Shown here one piece after another: positions 1 through 8,623 of a stretch of 64,000 bases of DNA. The notes beneath the pieces are model-generated. The model was not told the origin of the DNA. It worked only from the letters and a program-made list of their open reading frames with translations, and ran no database searches. The DNA is from Vulcaniibacterium thermophilum (lineage in GTDB: Bacteria > Pseudomonadota > Gammaproteobacteria > Xanthomonadales > Xanthomonadaceae), in assembly GCF_007923255.1 (NCBI RefSeq), contig NZ_VOHJ01000011.1:1-64000 (forward strand). The letters are read 5' to 3'. The position numbers and the translations under genes are program-made. Within the stretch, counting starts at the first letter, position 1, and each line of letters opens with the position of its first letter.

Positions 1-128
1 CCGCGAGGCGCTGCAGGACTGGCTGCATCACTACAACTGTCACCGCCCACACAGCGCACTCGGCGGTCAGCCACCCATCACCCGCTTGGCGCTCCGCCGA
101 AACAACCTATTGAAGCTTCACAGCTAGG
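1..128 (+). mobile_element. Right end of an IS481-family insertion sequence
   Basis: The last 20 bases of the element (103-122), read on the minus strand, are TGTGAAGCTTCAATAGGTTG, which closely resembles the terminal repeat of IS481 as I remember it. Directly after it, 123-128 reads GCTAGG, the NCTAGN type of target that IS481 elements favour. The left end lies outside the window, so the matching repeat and the target duplication cannot be checked here. Confidence 0.75.
2..127 (+). CDS. IS481-family transposase, C-terminal end (5' partial)
   Basis: Only the last 41 residues are in the window. They contain HYNCHRPHSALGGQPPITRL, the typical C-terminal signature of DDE integrase-type transposases of the IS481/IS3 kind, and end in NNLLKLHS. 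The frame reads through the terminal inverted repeat and takes its TAG stop from the CTAG target site. This C-terminus looks natural rather than truncated. Whether the rest of the transposase is intact cannot be seen. Confidence 0.8.
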   Translation, partial: REALQDWLHHYNCHRPHSALGGQPPITRLALRRNNLLKLHS

Positions 129-2010
129 CCGCATCGCCGCGCAACGCGCGTACCTTTGCTTCCAGCGCCGCCGCCGTGGCCTGCTCGCCCGAAACCGGCG
201 CATCCGCCACCACTTCCACGTGCGCACGGAAGCGTCGCGGCACGCGCATGCGGCCCAGCCGCGAATCGCGCCGGCTCCACATGCTGGCCCACATCCCGCG
301 CAGCGCCATCGGCACCACCGGCACCGGCCGCCGCTCGAGGATGCGCTCCACGCCGTTCTTGAACGGCGCGATCGCGCCGTCCCGGGTCAGCGCGCCCTCG
401 GGGAAGACGCCGACCACCTGGCCGTCGGCGAGCGCCGCATCGATCTCCTCGAACGCGCGCCGCAGCAGTTCCGGGTCCTCCTTCGCGCCGGCGATCGGGA
501 TCGCCTTCGCGGTGCGGAAGATCCAGCGCATCACCGGGATGTTGAAGATCCTGTAGTACATGACGAAGCGCACCGGCCGCGGGATGCTCGCCGCGAGGAT
601 CAGCGCGTCCATGTAGCTGACGTGATTGCAGACGATCAGCGCCGGGCCCTCGTCCGGCACGTGCTGCTCGATGCCGCGCACGCGCAGGCGGTACAGCGCG
701 CGCACCAGCACCCAGCTCAGGAACCGCATGAAGAACTCGGGCACGATGGTGAAGATCCACAGCGCCACCAGCGTGTTGGCGATGGCGAGCGCGAGGAACA
801 GTTGCGGAATCGTCCAGCCGAGCAGCGACTGCGCGCCGATCCCCACCCCCGCCGCCAGCACGATGAACAGCGCGTTCTGGATGTTCATGCCGGCGATCAC
901 GCGCGCCAGCTCGCCCTTCGGCGTGCGGCTCTGGATCAGCGCGAACAGCGGCACCACGAACACGCCCGCGAACAGGCCGATGCCGGCGAGGTCGATCACC
1001 ACCCGCGCGCTGCCCGGCTGGGCGAGGAAGCCGCCGACCGTCAGCCCCTGCGCCATCGAGGCCACCGGCTGCGCGAAATGCAGATCGAACACGAAGGCGC
1101 TGATGCCGAACGCGCCCAGCGGCACCAGGCCGATCTCCACCGTGCGCGCCGACAGCTTCTCGCACAGCAGCGAGCCGATGCCGACGCCGACCGAGAACAC
1201 CGCCAGCGCGAACACGTACAGCGTCGGCGAGCCGCCCAGGTAGCTCTCCGCGTACACCGGCAGGTTCGACGTCAGCACCGTGCCGACGAACCAGAACCAG
1301 GACACCCCGAGCACGCCGTTGCGCACCGCCAGTTGCTTGCGCGTCAGTCTCCAGATGCGGACCGATTCTGGAATCGGATTCCACTGGATGCGCAGCTCCG
1401 GCGCGCCGGCGCCGACGGGCGGGATCGCGCGGCTGGTCAGGTTGCCGGCCACGGCCAGCGCGATCACCGCGATGCCCGCCACCCACGGCCCCTGCGCGCC
1501 GGCGAGCGCGAAGATCAGACCGCCCGCGATCATCCCGATCAGGATCGAGATCGAAGTGCCCATCTCGACCAGCCCGTTGCCGCCGGTCAGCTCCTCCGGC
1601 TTCAGCACCGACGGCAGGATCGAGTACTTCACCGGGCCGAACAGCGTGGACTGCACGCCGGTCAGGAACAGCGCGACCAGCAGCACGATCATGTTCTGCG
1701 TCACGAAGCCGGCCGCCGCGATCGTCATGATCGCGATCTCCATCGCGGTGGTGATGCGGATCAGCCGCGCCTTCTCCAGCTTCTCGGCGATCTGGCCCGC
1801 GGTCGCCGAGAACAGGAAATACGGCAGGATGAAGATCGCCGGCGCCAGTTGCGTGTACAGCGCCTTGTCGTCGGCGTCGATCGCCATGTAGCCGAGCAGG
1901 CCGATGATGGCCTGGCGGAACACGTTGTCGTTGAACGCGCCCAGCAGCTGGACGACGAAGTACGGCAGGAACCGCCGCTGCTTCAGCAGCTCGAACTGGT
2001 TGTGCGCCAT
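124..2010 (-). CDS. MFS lysophospholipid transporter fused to PlsC-type acyltransferase
   Basis: A 628-residue inner-membrane protein with two parts. Residues 1 to about 415 form a 12-helix MFS transporter that starts with the LplT-like QLLGAFNDNVFRQA. Residues about 440-620 form a PlsC/AGPAT acyltransferase with the HX4D motif in NHVSYMD (His near 463) and the second motif FPEGALTRDG. The likely role is import and re-acylation of lysophospholipid, or acyl transfer to lysophosphatidate. Related proteins often also carry an acyl-ACP synthetase domain, which is absent here. The stop codon lies inside the CTAG site occupied by the IS end. The substrate is inferred from domains only. Confidence 0.85.
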   Translation of the reverse strand: MAHNQFELLKQRRFLPYFVVQLLGAFNDNVFRQAIIGLLGYMAIDADDKALYTQLAPAIFILPYFLFSATAGQIAEKLEKARLIRITTAMEIAIMTIAAAGFVTQNMIVLLVALFLTGVQSTLFGPVKYSILPSVLKPEELTGGNGLVEMGTSISILIGMIAGGLIFALAGAQGPWVAGIAVIALAVAGNLTSRAIPPVGAGAPELRIQWNPIPESVRIWRLTRKQLAVRNGVLGVSWFWFVGTVLTSNLPVYAESYLGGSPTLYVFALAVFSVGVGIGSLLCEKLSARTVEIGLVPLGAFGISAFVFDLHFAQPVASMAQGLTVGGFLAQPGSARVVIDLAGIGLFAGVFVVPLFALIQSRTPKGELARVIAGMNIQNALFIVLAAGVGIGAQSLLGWTIPQLFLALAIANTLVALWIFTIVPEFFMRFLSWVLVRALYRLRVRGIEQHVPDEGPALIVCNHVSYMDALILAASIPRPVRFVMYYRIFNIPVMRWIFRTAKAIPIAGAKEDPELLRRAFEEIDAALADGQVVGVFPEGALTRDGAIAPFKNGVERILERRPVPVVPMALRGMWASMWSRRDSRLGRMRVPRRFRAHVEVVADAPVSGEQATAAALEAKVRALRGDAA

Positions 2011-2072
2011 GGCTATCTCCCCGCGAACCGCGGCAGCCTAGCAGGCTCTGCGCCCGCTGCGCGCTCGCCGCA

Positions 2073-2672
2073 TCACCGCTGCGCGTTCGTCCCGTTGCCG
2101 CCCGCCGCCTGCTCCGGCAACGCCTCGCGCCGCCACAGCCGCGTGGTGCGCTGGAAGAACTGGCTGTTCGGCACGTGCAGCACCGTCTCTGCGCCGTCCT
2201 CGCGCGTCTCCTGCAGCGTGGTGTAGACGAAGTTGATGTCGACCACGCGGCCTTTGAAGCCCGGCTTCTCGCCGTTGTCGAGCACCTCGATGTGGTCGTA
2301 CAAGCGGAACGGGCGCGTGGTCAGGATCAGCAGCGCGCAGAACAGATTCGACAGCACGCTCCACGCCGCGAAGAACGCCACCGCCGCCACCGCCGCGAAG
2401 CCGGTCAGCGTGGTCCACACCACCGAGCCGGAAATGCCCATGCGATTGAGGAACAGCATCGCCGCGGCGAGGTAGATCACCGTCCCCAGCAGACGCCGCG
2501 TGGCGATCACGAACGCCGGCGCCACCTCGTAGCGCGCGCATAGCCGCACCAGCAGCCGCCGCAGCAGCGCGTTCAGCAGCCACGCCCCCGCCAGGATCAG
2601 CAGCGCCTCGCCCAGCCGCAGCGCCGCCTGCGTGCCGTGATCCATCCACCCCGGTGCCATCCACGCCATCAC
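2073..2672 (-). CDS. Small-conductance mechanosensitive channel family protein (MscS-like)
   Basis: A 199-residue membrane protein with N-terminal hydrophobic helices at about 18-35 and 55-75. A pore-lining-like helix rich in Ala and Gly (AAVAAVAFFAAWSVLSN) leads into an MscS beta-domain with PFRLYDHIEV, GRVVDINFVYTTL and VPNSQFF. These are typical MscS features for release of solutes on hypo-osmotic shock. It is short for the family (E. coli MscS has 286 residues) and lacks most of the C-terminal vestibule. It lies 62 bp upstream of the MFS-PlsC gene on the same strand and may be cotranscribed with it. Confidence 0.82.
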   Translation of the reverse strand: MMAWMAPGWMDHGTQAALRLGEALLILAGAWLLNALLRRLLVRLCARYEVAPAFVIATRRLLGTVIYLAAAMLFLNRMGISGSVVWTTLTGFAAVAAVAFFAAWSVLSNLFCALLILTTRPFRLYDHIEVLDNGEKPGFKGRVVDINFVYTTLQETREDGAETVLHVPNSQFFQRTTRLWRREALPEQAAGGNGTNAQR

Positions 2673-2889
2673 TCTTGCGCGCCTCCACCCACAGCGGACG
2701 CCAGACTAGACCCGTGCCCCGTCAGGGCCCCGTGCGCGGCGGGCAGTGGTCACGGGCTGGGAGGTGGGGGCGCAGTGGTTCGCTCAGCCGCCAGCATCCG
2801 CAAGGTCGAGAGTGTTCGAAGAATGGCCCCATCGGCTCCTATCGGCGACACTACCGTCCGCATACGGACGCGCCTCGAGGGGAAAGGCC

Positions 2890-3516
2890 ATGACCGTACT
2901 GACCGACCGCTTTACCCGCGCCGTCGACTACGCGCGCATCGCCCACGCCGGCCAAGTCCGCAAGGGCTCCAGCATTCCGTACCTCTACCACCTGCTGGCC
3001 GTCGCCAGCCTCGTTCTTGAGTTCGGCGGCGACGAGGACCAGGCCATCGCCGGCCTATTGCATGACGTGGTGGAGGACTGTGGCGAGACCCATCTCGCGA
3101 TCGTCCGCGCGCAGTTCGGCGAGCGCGTGGCCGAAATCGTCGCCGCCTGCACCGATGGCACCGCCGAAGGCAAGCAGGCGCACACAGACCCCGACGCCAA
3201 ACGCCGCGACTGGCTCGCCCGCAAGCAGGCCTATCTGGCGCACCTCGCCGAAGCGCCCGACCACGTCCTGCTCGTCTCCGCCTGCGACAAGCTCCACAAC
3301 GCGCGGGCGATCGTGCAGGACCTGGAGAACCCCCACGTCGGCACTCGCGTGTTCGAGCGGTTCACCGGCGGCCGGGAGGGCACGCTGTGGTACTACACAG
3401 CCTTGAGTGACGGGCTCGGAGATCGCCAGGTGCGTCCAGCTCCGGTATTGCGGCAGGTCGTCGGGCGAATGCATGCGCTGGCCGGCGTACCCTCCCACCC
3501 GACTTCCGGGCGCTGA
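2890..3516 (+). CDS. HD-domain (p)ppGpp hydrolase-like protein (small alarmone hydrolase type)
   Basis: A 208-residue soluble protein. The metal-binding motif HDVVED (residues 58-63), an upstream His in PYLYH and the later DKLHN match the hydrolase half of RelA/SpoT and stand-alone Mesh1-like alarmone hydrolases. There is no synthetase, TGS or ACT domain. The family removes the 3'-pyrophosphate of (p)ppGpp or NADPH; the substrate here is inferred. The ATG is preceded by GAGGGGAAAG, a good ribosome binding site, although an open frame extends upstream. Only 15 bp separate it from the mod-like gene, so it may be the first gene of the restriction operon. Confidence 0.8.
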   Translation: MTVLTDRFTRAVDYARIAHAGQVRKGSSIPYLYHLLAVASLVLEFGGDEDQAIAGLLHDVVEDCGETHLAIVRAQFGERVAEIVAACTDGTAEGKQAHTDPDAKRRDWLARKQAYLAHLAEAPDHVLLVSACDKLHNARAIVQDLENPHVGTRVFERFTGGREGTLWYYTALSDGLGDRQVRPAPVLRQVVGRMHALAGVPSHPTSGR

Positions 3517-3531
3517 GCCCTACGCACCTCG

Positions 3532-6500
3532 ATGAGCAACAAGCGAGACGAAGAGATGTCGAAAGCTACGGTGTCGGAGATCCGCCAGGCGATCCTCGAG
3601 GAACTGCCCGTCGACGGCACTGCCGTCGGAAACATGGCGCTTCGCGACCGGCTGGCCTCGCGTTTGGGCAGGCCCGTGGACGAGGGCGACTACTTCCATG
3701 CGCGCGATCAGCTGGTTGCGGAGGGGATGGTCGCCAAGGGCCAGGGGCGGGGCGGGTCGGTGCGCCGGGTCCTGAGCGGGGCGCCGGCACTGACGCTCCA
3801 GGCGCCGGCCGTGCCCGAAGGGGCGAACGCGCCGCGCCCCCGGCAGGCCGGCGTGCCGATGCCGCGCAAGCCGGGCGAGCCGACCCGGGCACCGCGCAAG
3901 GGCGCCGACGACCCCAAGGTCATCGCCTATCGCCACGACCAGAAGCGCAAGAACAACCCCGATGTTGGTGTGGTCACGCCCGACAACGACCCCGAGCAGC
4001 CCAGGACCCGCTGGGCCTACGACCCGCACATCGACCCGGCGCTGCAGTTCGACATCGGCCGCGCGCAGATCGAGAAGCTGATCGACGATGCGCTCGCCAG
4101 CGGCGACGAAGCCACCATGCGTGCGGCGCTGGAGGAGCTCAAGCGGCAGGCCGAGCCGTATCTCAACTGGGCCGGCAAGGCCGAGCGCACCAGCTTCGAG
4201 GTGGACACCGTCAGCCTGCACGTCCACGAGCGCATCGACCCGGCCACGATCCTCGCCGCCGTGCAGAAGCGCATGAAGCAGGACAAGGGCGAGTACGCCA
4301 GCACCGGCGACATGTTCCGCGCCTGGTTCGAGGAACCGCTGCCGCTGCGCGAGGCAGTGGACTTCTACCGGCACGAGCGCGGCTGGGCCAACCGCCTGAT
4401 CGCCGGCGACAGCCTGCTGGTGATGAACAGCCTGCTGCAGAAAGAGGGCATGGCCGGGCAGGTGCAGATGATCTACATCGACCCGCCCTACGGCATCAAG
4501 TACGGCAGCAACTTCCAGCCCTTCGTCAACAAGCGCGACGTCAAGGACCGCAAGGACGAGGACCTGACGCAAGAGCCGGAGATGATCAAGGCGTTCCGGG
4601 ATACCTGGGAGCTGGGCATCCATTCCTACCTGACCTACCTGCGCGACCGGCTGCTGCTGGCGCGCGAGCTGCTGCACGAGAGCGGCAGCGTGTTTGTGCA
4701 GATTTCGGATGAGAACCTGCATCACGTACGGGAGGTCATGGATGAAATCTTCGGTTCGCAAAATTTTCGAGCAATTATCAGCTACCAGACGACGGCCGGG
4801 AAAGCGTCCGCGCAGTTGGACAGCACTTTTGATTTTCTGGTTTGGTACACGCGCAGCGATAGTTTCAAATTCCACTCCTTATACCAAGGCCGAACCTTCG
4901 AAGACGATGACAATCTACGGTGGATCAGGTGGCCTGATGGCAGAGCGGAGCGCATTGCCGACATAGTCAAGATGCAGTTCGCTATTGAGCACGGAGGAGC
5001 CGTGTTCAGGCCTAATCCGATCACAAGTCAATCAGGCTCGGCCACCACTACATTCACCTACGCCCTTCATGGTCAGTCCCTTCGGCCATCGGCAGGGGGT
5101 TGGAAAACTAACGAGCAAGGTATGGAGTGCCTCAGGCGCTCGCGCCGCTTGATGACAGTGGGAAGCACGTTGTGCTTCATCCGCTATCTCGACGACTTTC
5201 CGGCGAAACCACTTAATAATCTTTGGGTGGATACTAAACAAAGCGGATTTGGCGACCCTAAATCATATGTCGTGCAAACAGCGGCGAAAGTAATTGAGCG
5301 TTGTTTGCTGATGACCACCGACCCCGGCGACCTGGTGCTAGACCCGACCTGCGGCTCCGGCACCACCGCTTACGTCGCCGAGAAGTGGGGCCGCCGCTGG
5401 ATCACGTGCGACACCTCGCGCGTGGCCATCACGCTGGCCAAGCAGCGGCTGATGACCGCCAGCTACGACTACTACGAACTCAAGTACCCGCACGAAGGGC
5501 TCAAGGGCGGTTTCATCTACAAGACGGTGCCGCACGTCACCTTGAAGTCCATCGCCAACAACCCGGAGATCGACGAGATCTACGCCCGGATGCACCCGGC
5601 GATCGAGCAGGCGCTGCGCGAGTTGAATGCGGCGCTGCGCGGCGCACCGCCCGCCCAGCCGTTCAAGGTGACCGAGGGCGGCCGCAAGGGTTTCGAGGTG
5701 GACTTCGCGGCGCCGGAAAGCAGGACGATGACGCTGCCCTCCGGCGAGGTGGCACCGGTGGGTGCGCTGCTGGAGTGGGAAGTGCCGTTCGATTTTCCGG
5801 GCGACTGGCCGGCCTCCGCGCGGCGGGCGTTCGATGCCTTCCACGCGGCGCGCCAGGCGATGCAGCGCAAGATGGACGCCTCCATCGCCGCGCACGCCGA
5901 CCAGGAAGTGCTGTACGACCAGCCGCAGGTGGCGAAGGACAAGCTGCGCATCACTGGCCCGTTCACGGTGGAGGCCGTGCCGTTCCCCACCGTGCTGGCG
6001 CTGGACGAGGCGCAGCAGCCGGCCGAGGCCGACCTCGCGATCGCGCGCAGCGGCGAGTCGCGCCGTCAGCACAGTTGGCGCGACGAACTGCTGAAGACCG
6101 GCATCCGCGGCAAGGGTGGCCAGATGCTCAGGTTCGCCGAGCTGGAAACCCTGCCCGACACGCGCTACCTGCACTGCACCGGGCACCTGGACTCCGGCGA
6201 GCGCGTGGTCGTCAGCTTCGGCCCCGAGCACGCCGCGCTGGAGCAGCGCCAGGTGGAGCTGGCGATGCGTGAGGCCAGCGACCTCTTCCCCCGGCCCAAG
6301 ATGATCGTGTTCTGTGCGTTTGCCTTCGACCCCGAAGCAGCCAAGGACATCGACGCCACCAAGGGCATCGTGGCCCTCAAGGTGCAGATGAACACCGATC
6401 TGCTGACCGAGGACCTCAAGAAGGCGCGCGCCAGCAACCAGAGCTTCTGGCTGATGGGCCAACCGGATGTGGAAGTGCGCCCGCTCAAGGACGGCCGCTA

Positions 6501-6843
6501 CGTCGTCGAGGTCAACGGTTTCGACTACTTCGACACCGTCACCGGCGAACTGCGCTCCGGCGGCAAGAACAAGATCGCCGCCTGGATGCTCGACACCGAC
6601 TACGACGAGCGCAGCCTGTTCCCGCGCCAGGTCTTCTTCCCGATGGCCGGCGCCAAGGACGGCTGGCACAAGCTGAAGAAGGACATCAAGGCGGAGCTGG
6701 ACGAGTCGAAGCTGGACAAGTTGCACGGCACCGTCAGCCTGCCGTTCGAGGCGGGCGAGAACCGCAAGATCGCGGTCAAGATCGTGGATGACCGTGGCAT
6801 CGAGTCCCTCAAAGTGATTCCGTTGGATCCCTTGGAGCGTTGA
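3532..6843 (+). CDS. Type III Mod-like adenine-specific DNA methyltransferase
   Basis: An 1103-residue protein. Residues 1-90 look like a winged-helix module, followed by a Pro/Arg-rich linker. The catalytic DPPY is at 317-320 and the S-adenosylmethionine motif DPTCGSGTT starts at 604. This order (motif IV, target recognition, motif I) is that of beta-class Type III Mod proteins, which methylate adenine and give the complex its specificity. It is far longer than classic Mod proteins (about 640 residues), with an extra C-terminal half of unknown role. Codons for residues 387-593 are much poorer in GC than the rest, suggesting an exchanged recognition domain. A second ATG at 3556 is a possible start. 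The stop overlaps a TTG of the next gene. Confidence 0.88.
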   Translation: MSNKRDEEMSKATVSEIRQAILEELPVDGTAVGNMALRDRLASRLGRPVDEGDYFHARDQLVAEGMVAKGQGRGGSVRRVLSGAPALTLQAPAVPEGANAPRPRQAGVPMPRKPGEPTRAPRKGADDPKVIAYRHDQKRKNNPDVGVVTPDNDPEQPRTRWAYDPHIDPALQFDIGRAQIEKLIDDALASGDEATMRAALEELKRQAEPYLNWAGKAERTSFEVDTVSLHVHERIDPATILAAVQKRMKQDKGEYASTGDMFRAWFEEPLPLREAVDFYRHERGWANRLIAGDSLLVMNSLLQKEGMAGQVQMIYIDPPYGIKYGSNFQPFVNKRDVKDRKDEDLTQEPEMIKAFRDTWELGIHSYLTYLRDRLLLARELLHESGSVFVQISDENLHHVREVMDEIFGSQNFRAIISYQTTAGKASAQLDSTFDFLVWYTRSDSFKFHSLYQGRTFEDDDNLRWIRWPDGRAERIADIVKMQFAIEHGGAVFRPNPITSQSGSATTTFTYALHGQSLRPSAGGWKTNEQGMECLRRSRRLMTVGSTLCFIRYLDDFPAKPLNNLWVDTKQSGFGDPKSYVVQTAAKVIERCLLMTTDPGDLVLDPTCGSGTTAYVAEKWGRRWITCDTSRVAITLAKQRLMTASYDYYELKYPHEGLKGGFIYKTVPHVTLKSIANNPEIDEIYARMHPAIEQALRELNAALRGAPPAQPFKVTEGGRKGFEVDFAAPESRTMTLPSGEVAPVGALLEWEVPFDFPGDWPASARRAFDAFHAARQAMQRKMDASIAAHADQEVLYDQPQVAKDKLRITGPFTVEAVPFPTVLALDEAQQPAEADLAIARSGESRRQHSWRDELLKTGIRGKGGQMLRFAELETLPDTRYLHCTGHLDSGERVVVSFGPEHAALEQRQVELAMREASDLFPRPKMIVFCAFAFDPEAAKDIDATKGIVALKVQMNTDLLTEDLKKARASNQSFWLMGQPDVEVRPLKDGRYVVEVNGFDYFDTVTGELRSGGKNKIAAWMLDTDYDERSLFPRQVFFPMAGAKDGWHKLKKDIKAELDESKLDKLHGTVSLPFEAGENRKIAVKIVDDRGIESLKVIPLDPLER
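4690..5310 (+). other. Low-GC segment of the mod-like gene, probable swapped target recognition domain
   Basis: Between the DPPY motif and the SAM-binding motif the base composition drops sharply, with AT-rich codons such as aaaattttc and cacttaataat, then returns abruptly to high GC at about 5311. In Type III Mod proteins the target recognition domain lies at this point between the motifs. The reading frame stays open throughout. Confidence 0.7.
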
Positions 6844-6845
6844 GC

Positions 6846-8093
6846 ATGGCCAGGAAACCTAAGAGCGGAAAACCTAACCGCAGGGAACCTTACCGCTTGC
6901 ATGTCAAGCAGTTCGGTCCGATTACGGATGCCCATATGGAATTCGGGGACCTGACGGTGGTTGTCGGCCCACAGGCTAGCGGCAAGAGCATCCTGCTGGC
7001 GACGCTCAAGCTCGTGCTCGATCGGGACCATATTCATCACACCTTTGCCCGTCACAACGTGACCTTCAATGGTGGCGGGAACGACATGGCTGCCTTTCTC
7101 GGAGGGTACTTCGGAAAAGGGATGGCGGCACTGCGTAAGGATGGGTCCGCGATTGCCTGGAAGGGCAAGGAGGTGCTCCTTGCCAGCCTTGTCCGGTACC
7201 GGAAGAGGCCAAAGGCTCCGGAGGAGAAGGTGTTCTTCATCCCTGCTCAGCGTGTTGTGAGTTTGCCGGGGGGCGTTTCGCAGCACTTCAGCAACTTCAA
7301 CTACGGTGATCCCTATGTGTTGCGTCACTTCAGCGACACCGTGCACAACCTTCTACAGAACGAGTTTGGGGCAAAGGCTGAACTGTTTCCGCAGTCGGGT
7401 CGCCTCAACAACACTCTGCGCCAACCTATCTCGGACCATCTTTTTGGGGGTGCCAATCTTGAAATCGATACGCGGGAATTCACCAAGACGCTGGTTATCA
7501 GGGTTCCGGGGCACGAGGCCGGTTTGCCGTTCCTCGCCTGGTCGGCAGGTCAGCGTGAATTCACACCGTTGCTGCTCGGCATTTATTGGCTCTGTCCCGC
7601 GGGGGCTGTTTCGAGGCGTGAGGGCCTTGAGTGGGTGGTAATCGAAGAACCGGAGATGGGCCTGCACCCGCAGGCGATCGCCACCTTGCTGTTGCTCGTC
7701 CTCGAGTTAATGCGGCGTGGCTATCGCGTAGTCATCTCGACTCACTCCCCGGTTGTGCTGGACATGGTCTGGGCGCTGCGGCAGTTTCAAGAGCTCGGCA
7801 GCGATGAGTCGCTGGTGCGCGAGTTGTTCGGGCTAAGGGCGACTGCTAATGCCAAGGCGCTCGCGAAGTCCGCCCTGGCGAAGAGCTATAGAGTCTATTT
7901 CTTCGACCGGAACCAGGCCGTGCGCGACATCTCCAGGCTGGACCCCGGTGCTGAGTCTGGCGCTGAAGCCGAATGGGGTGGTCTGGTCGGCTTCGCAAGC
8001 CGGGCGGGCGAGATGGTCGCCAAGGCAGTCAATCGTCAACGTGCCGAGCAAAGCAGAAGCGCGCGATCTGGCCGCAAGGAGCCAGTCGCATGA
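6846..8093 (+). CDS. ABC/AAA-type ATPase of the restriction island
   Basis: A 415-residue soluble ATPase. Walker A is GPQASGKS (41-48), an ABC-signature-like stretch is WSAGQREFTPLLLG, Walker B is VVIEEPEMGLHP with Glu267-Glu268, and the switch His is in ISTHSP (His300). This is the SMC/RecF-like AAA_15/AAA_21 fold shared by the ATPase subunits of many defence systems. No TOPRIM or other nuclease domain follows, unlike OLD nucleases. A TTG at 6840 overlapping the mod stop is an alternative start. Composition is less GC-rich than the mod and res flanks. The last codons overlap the next start in ATGA, so the pair is translationally coupled. The function is inferred. Confidence 0.82.
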   Translation: MARKPKSGKPNRREPYRLHVKQFGPITDAHMEFGDLTVVVGPQASGKSILLATLKLVLDRDHIHHTFARHNVTFNGGGNDMAAFLGGYFGKGMAALRKDGSAIAWKGKEVLLASLVRYRKRPKAPEEKVFFIPAQRVVSLPGGVSQHFSNFNYGDPYVLRHFSDTVHNLLQNEFGAKAELFPQSGRLNNTLRQPISDHLFGGANLEIDTREFTKTLVIRVPGHEAGLPFLAWSAGQREFTPLLLGIYWLCPAGAVSRREGLEWVVIEEPEMGLHPQAIATLLLLVLELMRRGYRVVISTHSPVVLDMVWALRQFQELGSDESLVRELFGLRATANAKALAKSALAKSYRVYFFDRNQAVRDISRLDPGAESGAEAEWGGLVGFASRAGEMVAKAVNRQRAEQSRSARSGRKEPVA

Positions 8094-8623
8094 ATTCAAT
8101 GCGCGGGCGTTCAAGAACGAAGGCCACCGTCAGCAAAACCAGTTCGACTTCCATGTTCATGGCGGCCGCCTCGGCTGCGGGCTTGAGTCCTGCCGAAGGA
8201 AAACAGGCGATCCAGCACCAGTATCGTTCGGGCATTCAAGCTGCCGATGGCAGTCGTTTCTGCGGCAGCGTGGATCTCGATGCGGCCTTCGCGCAGGCAG
8301 AGCCGCATGCGTCCCGATGGGATTACGGGTTGGGTATCCAACGGAACGGAGTAGAGCTGGCGTTCTGGGTCGAGCCGCACCCGGCCTCGAGCACGAGTGA
8401 AGTGGCCAGAATGATCGCCAAACTCGACTGGCTAAAGGCCAAGCTAAGCCAGCCAGCTTTTTCCCGACTAAATGAGTTGACGCGGAACGCGATGCAACTG
8501 GGGCTTGCCTTCCGTTGGCTTGCTGCAAGTGGCGAGATGCGGTTGGTGCCTGGCTCTCGGCAGGCACGACTGCTCGCCGAGCGCGGGATTGCGTTTCCGA
8601 CCCGCCATCTGAGACTCCCATGA
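8090..8623 (+). CDS. Unrecognised 177-residue protein coupled to the ATPase
   Basis: I do not recognise this gene with certainty. It starts at an ATGA overlap with the ATPase gene and ends in an ATGA overlap with the res gene, so all three are translated as a unit. After a Ser/Thr/Ala-rich N-terminus of about 30 residues, the core holds RWDYGLGI (Asp78), AFWVEPHPASS (Glu95, His97) and a helix MIAKLDWLKAKL. Conserved-looking acidic and His residues on predicted beta strands would fit a nuclease-like or protein-binding partner of the ATPase, but that is a guess. There is no signal peptide and no membrane segment. Confidence 0.75.
   Translation: MNSMRGRSRTKATVSKTSSTSMFMAAASAAGLSPAEGKQAIQHQYRSGIQAADGSRFCGSVDLDAAFAQAEPHASRWDYGLGIQRNGVELAFWVEPHPASSTSEVARMIAKLDWLKAKLSQPAFSRLNELTRNAMQLGLAFRWLAASGEMRLVPGSRQARLLAERGIAFPTRHLRLP

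Noticed and set aside
3520..4875. 451-residue open frame antisense to the mod-like gene
   Set aside because: It has no start context or domain and mirrors the codon bias of the real methyltransferase; it also ends where GC falls.
6846..8093. OLD-family nuclease
   Set aside because: The ATPase part fits, but no TOPRIM domain follows; the protein ends about 115 residues after the switch His.
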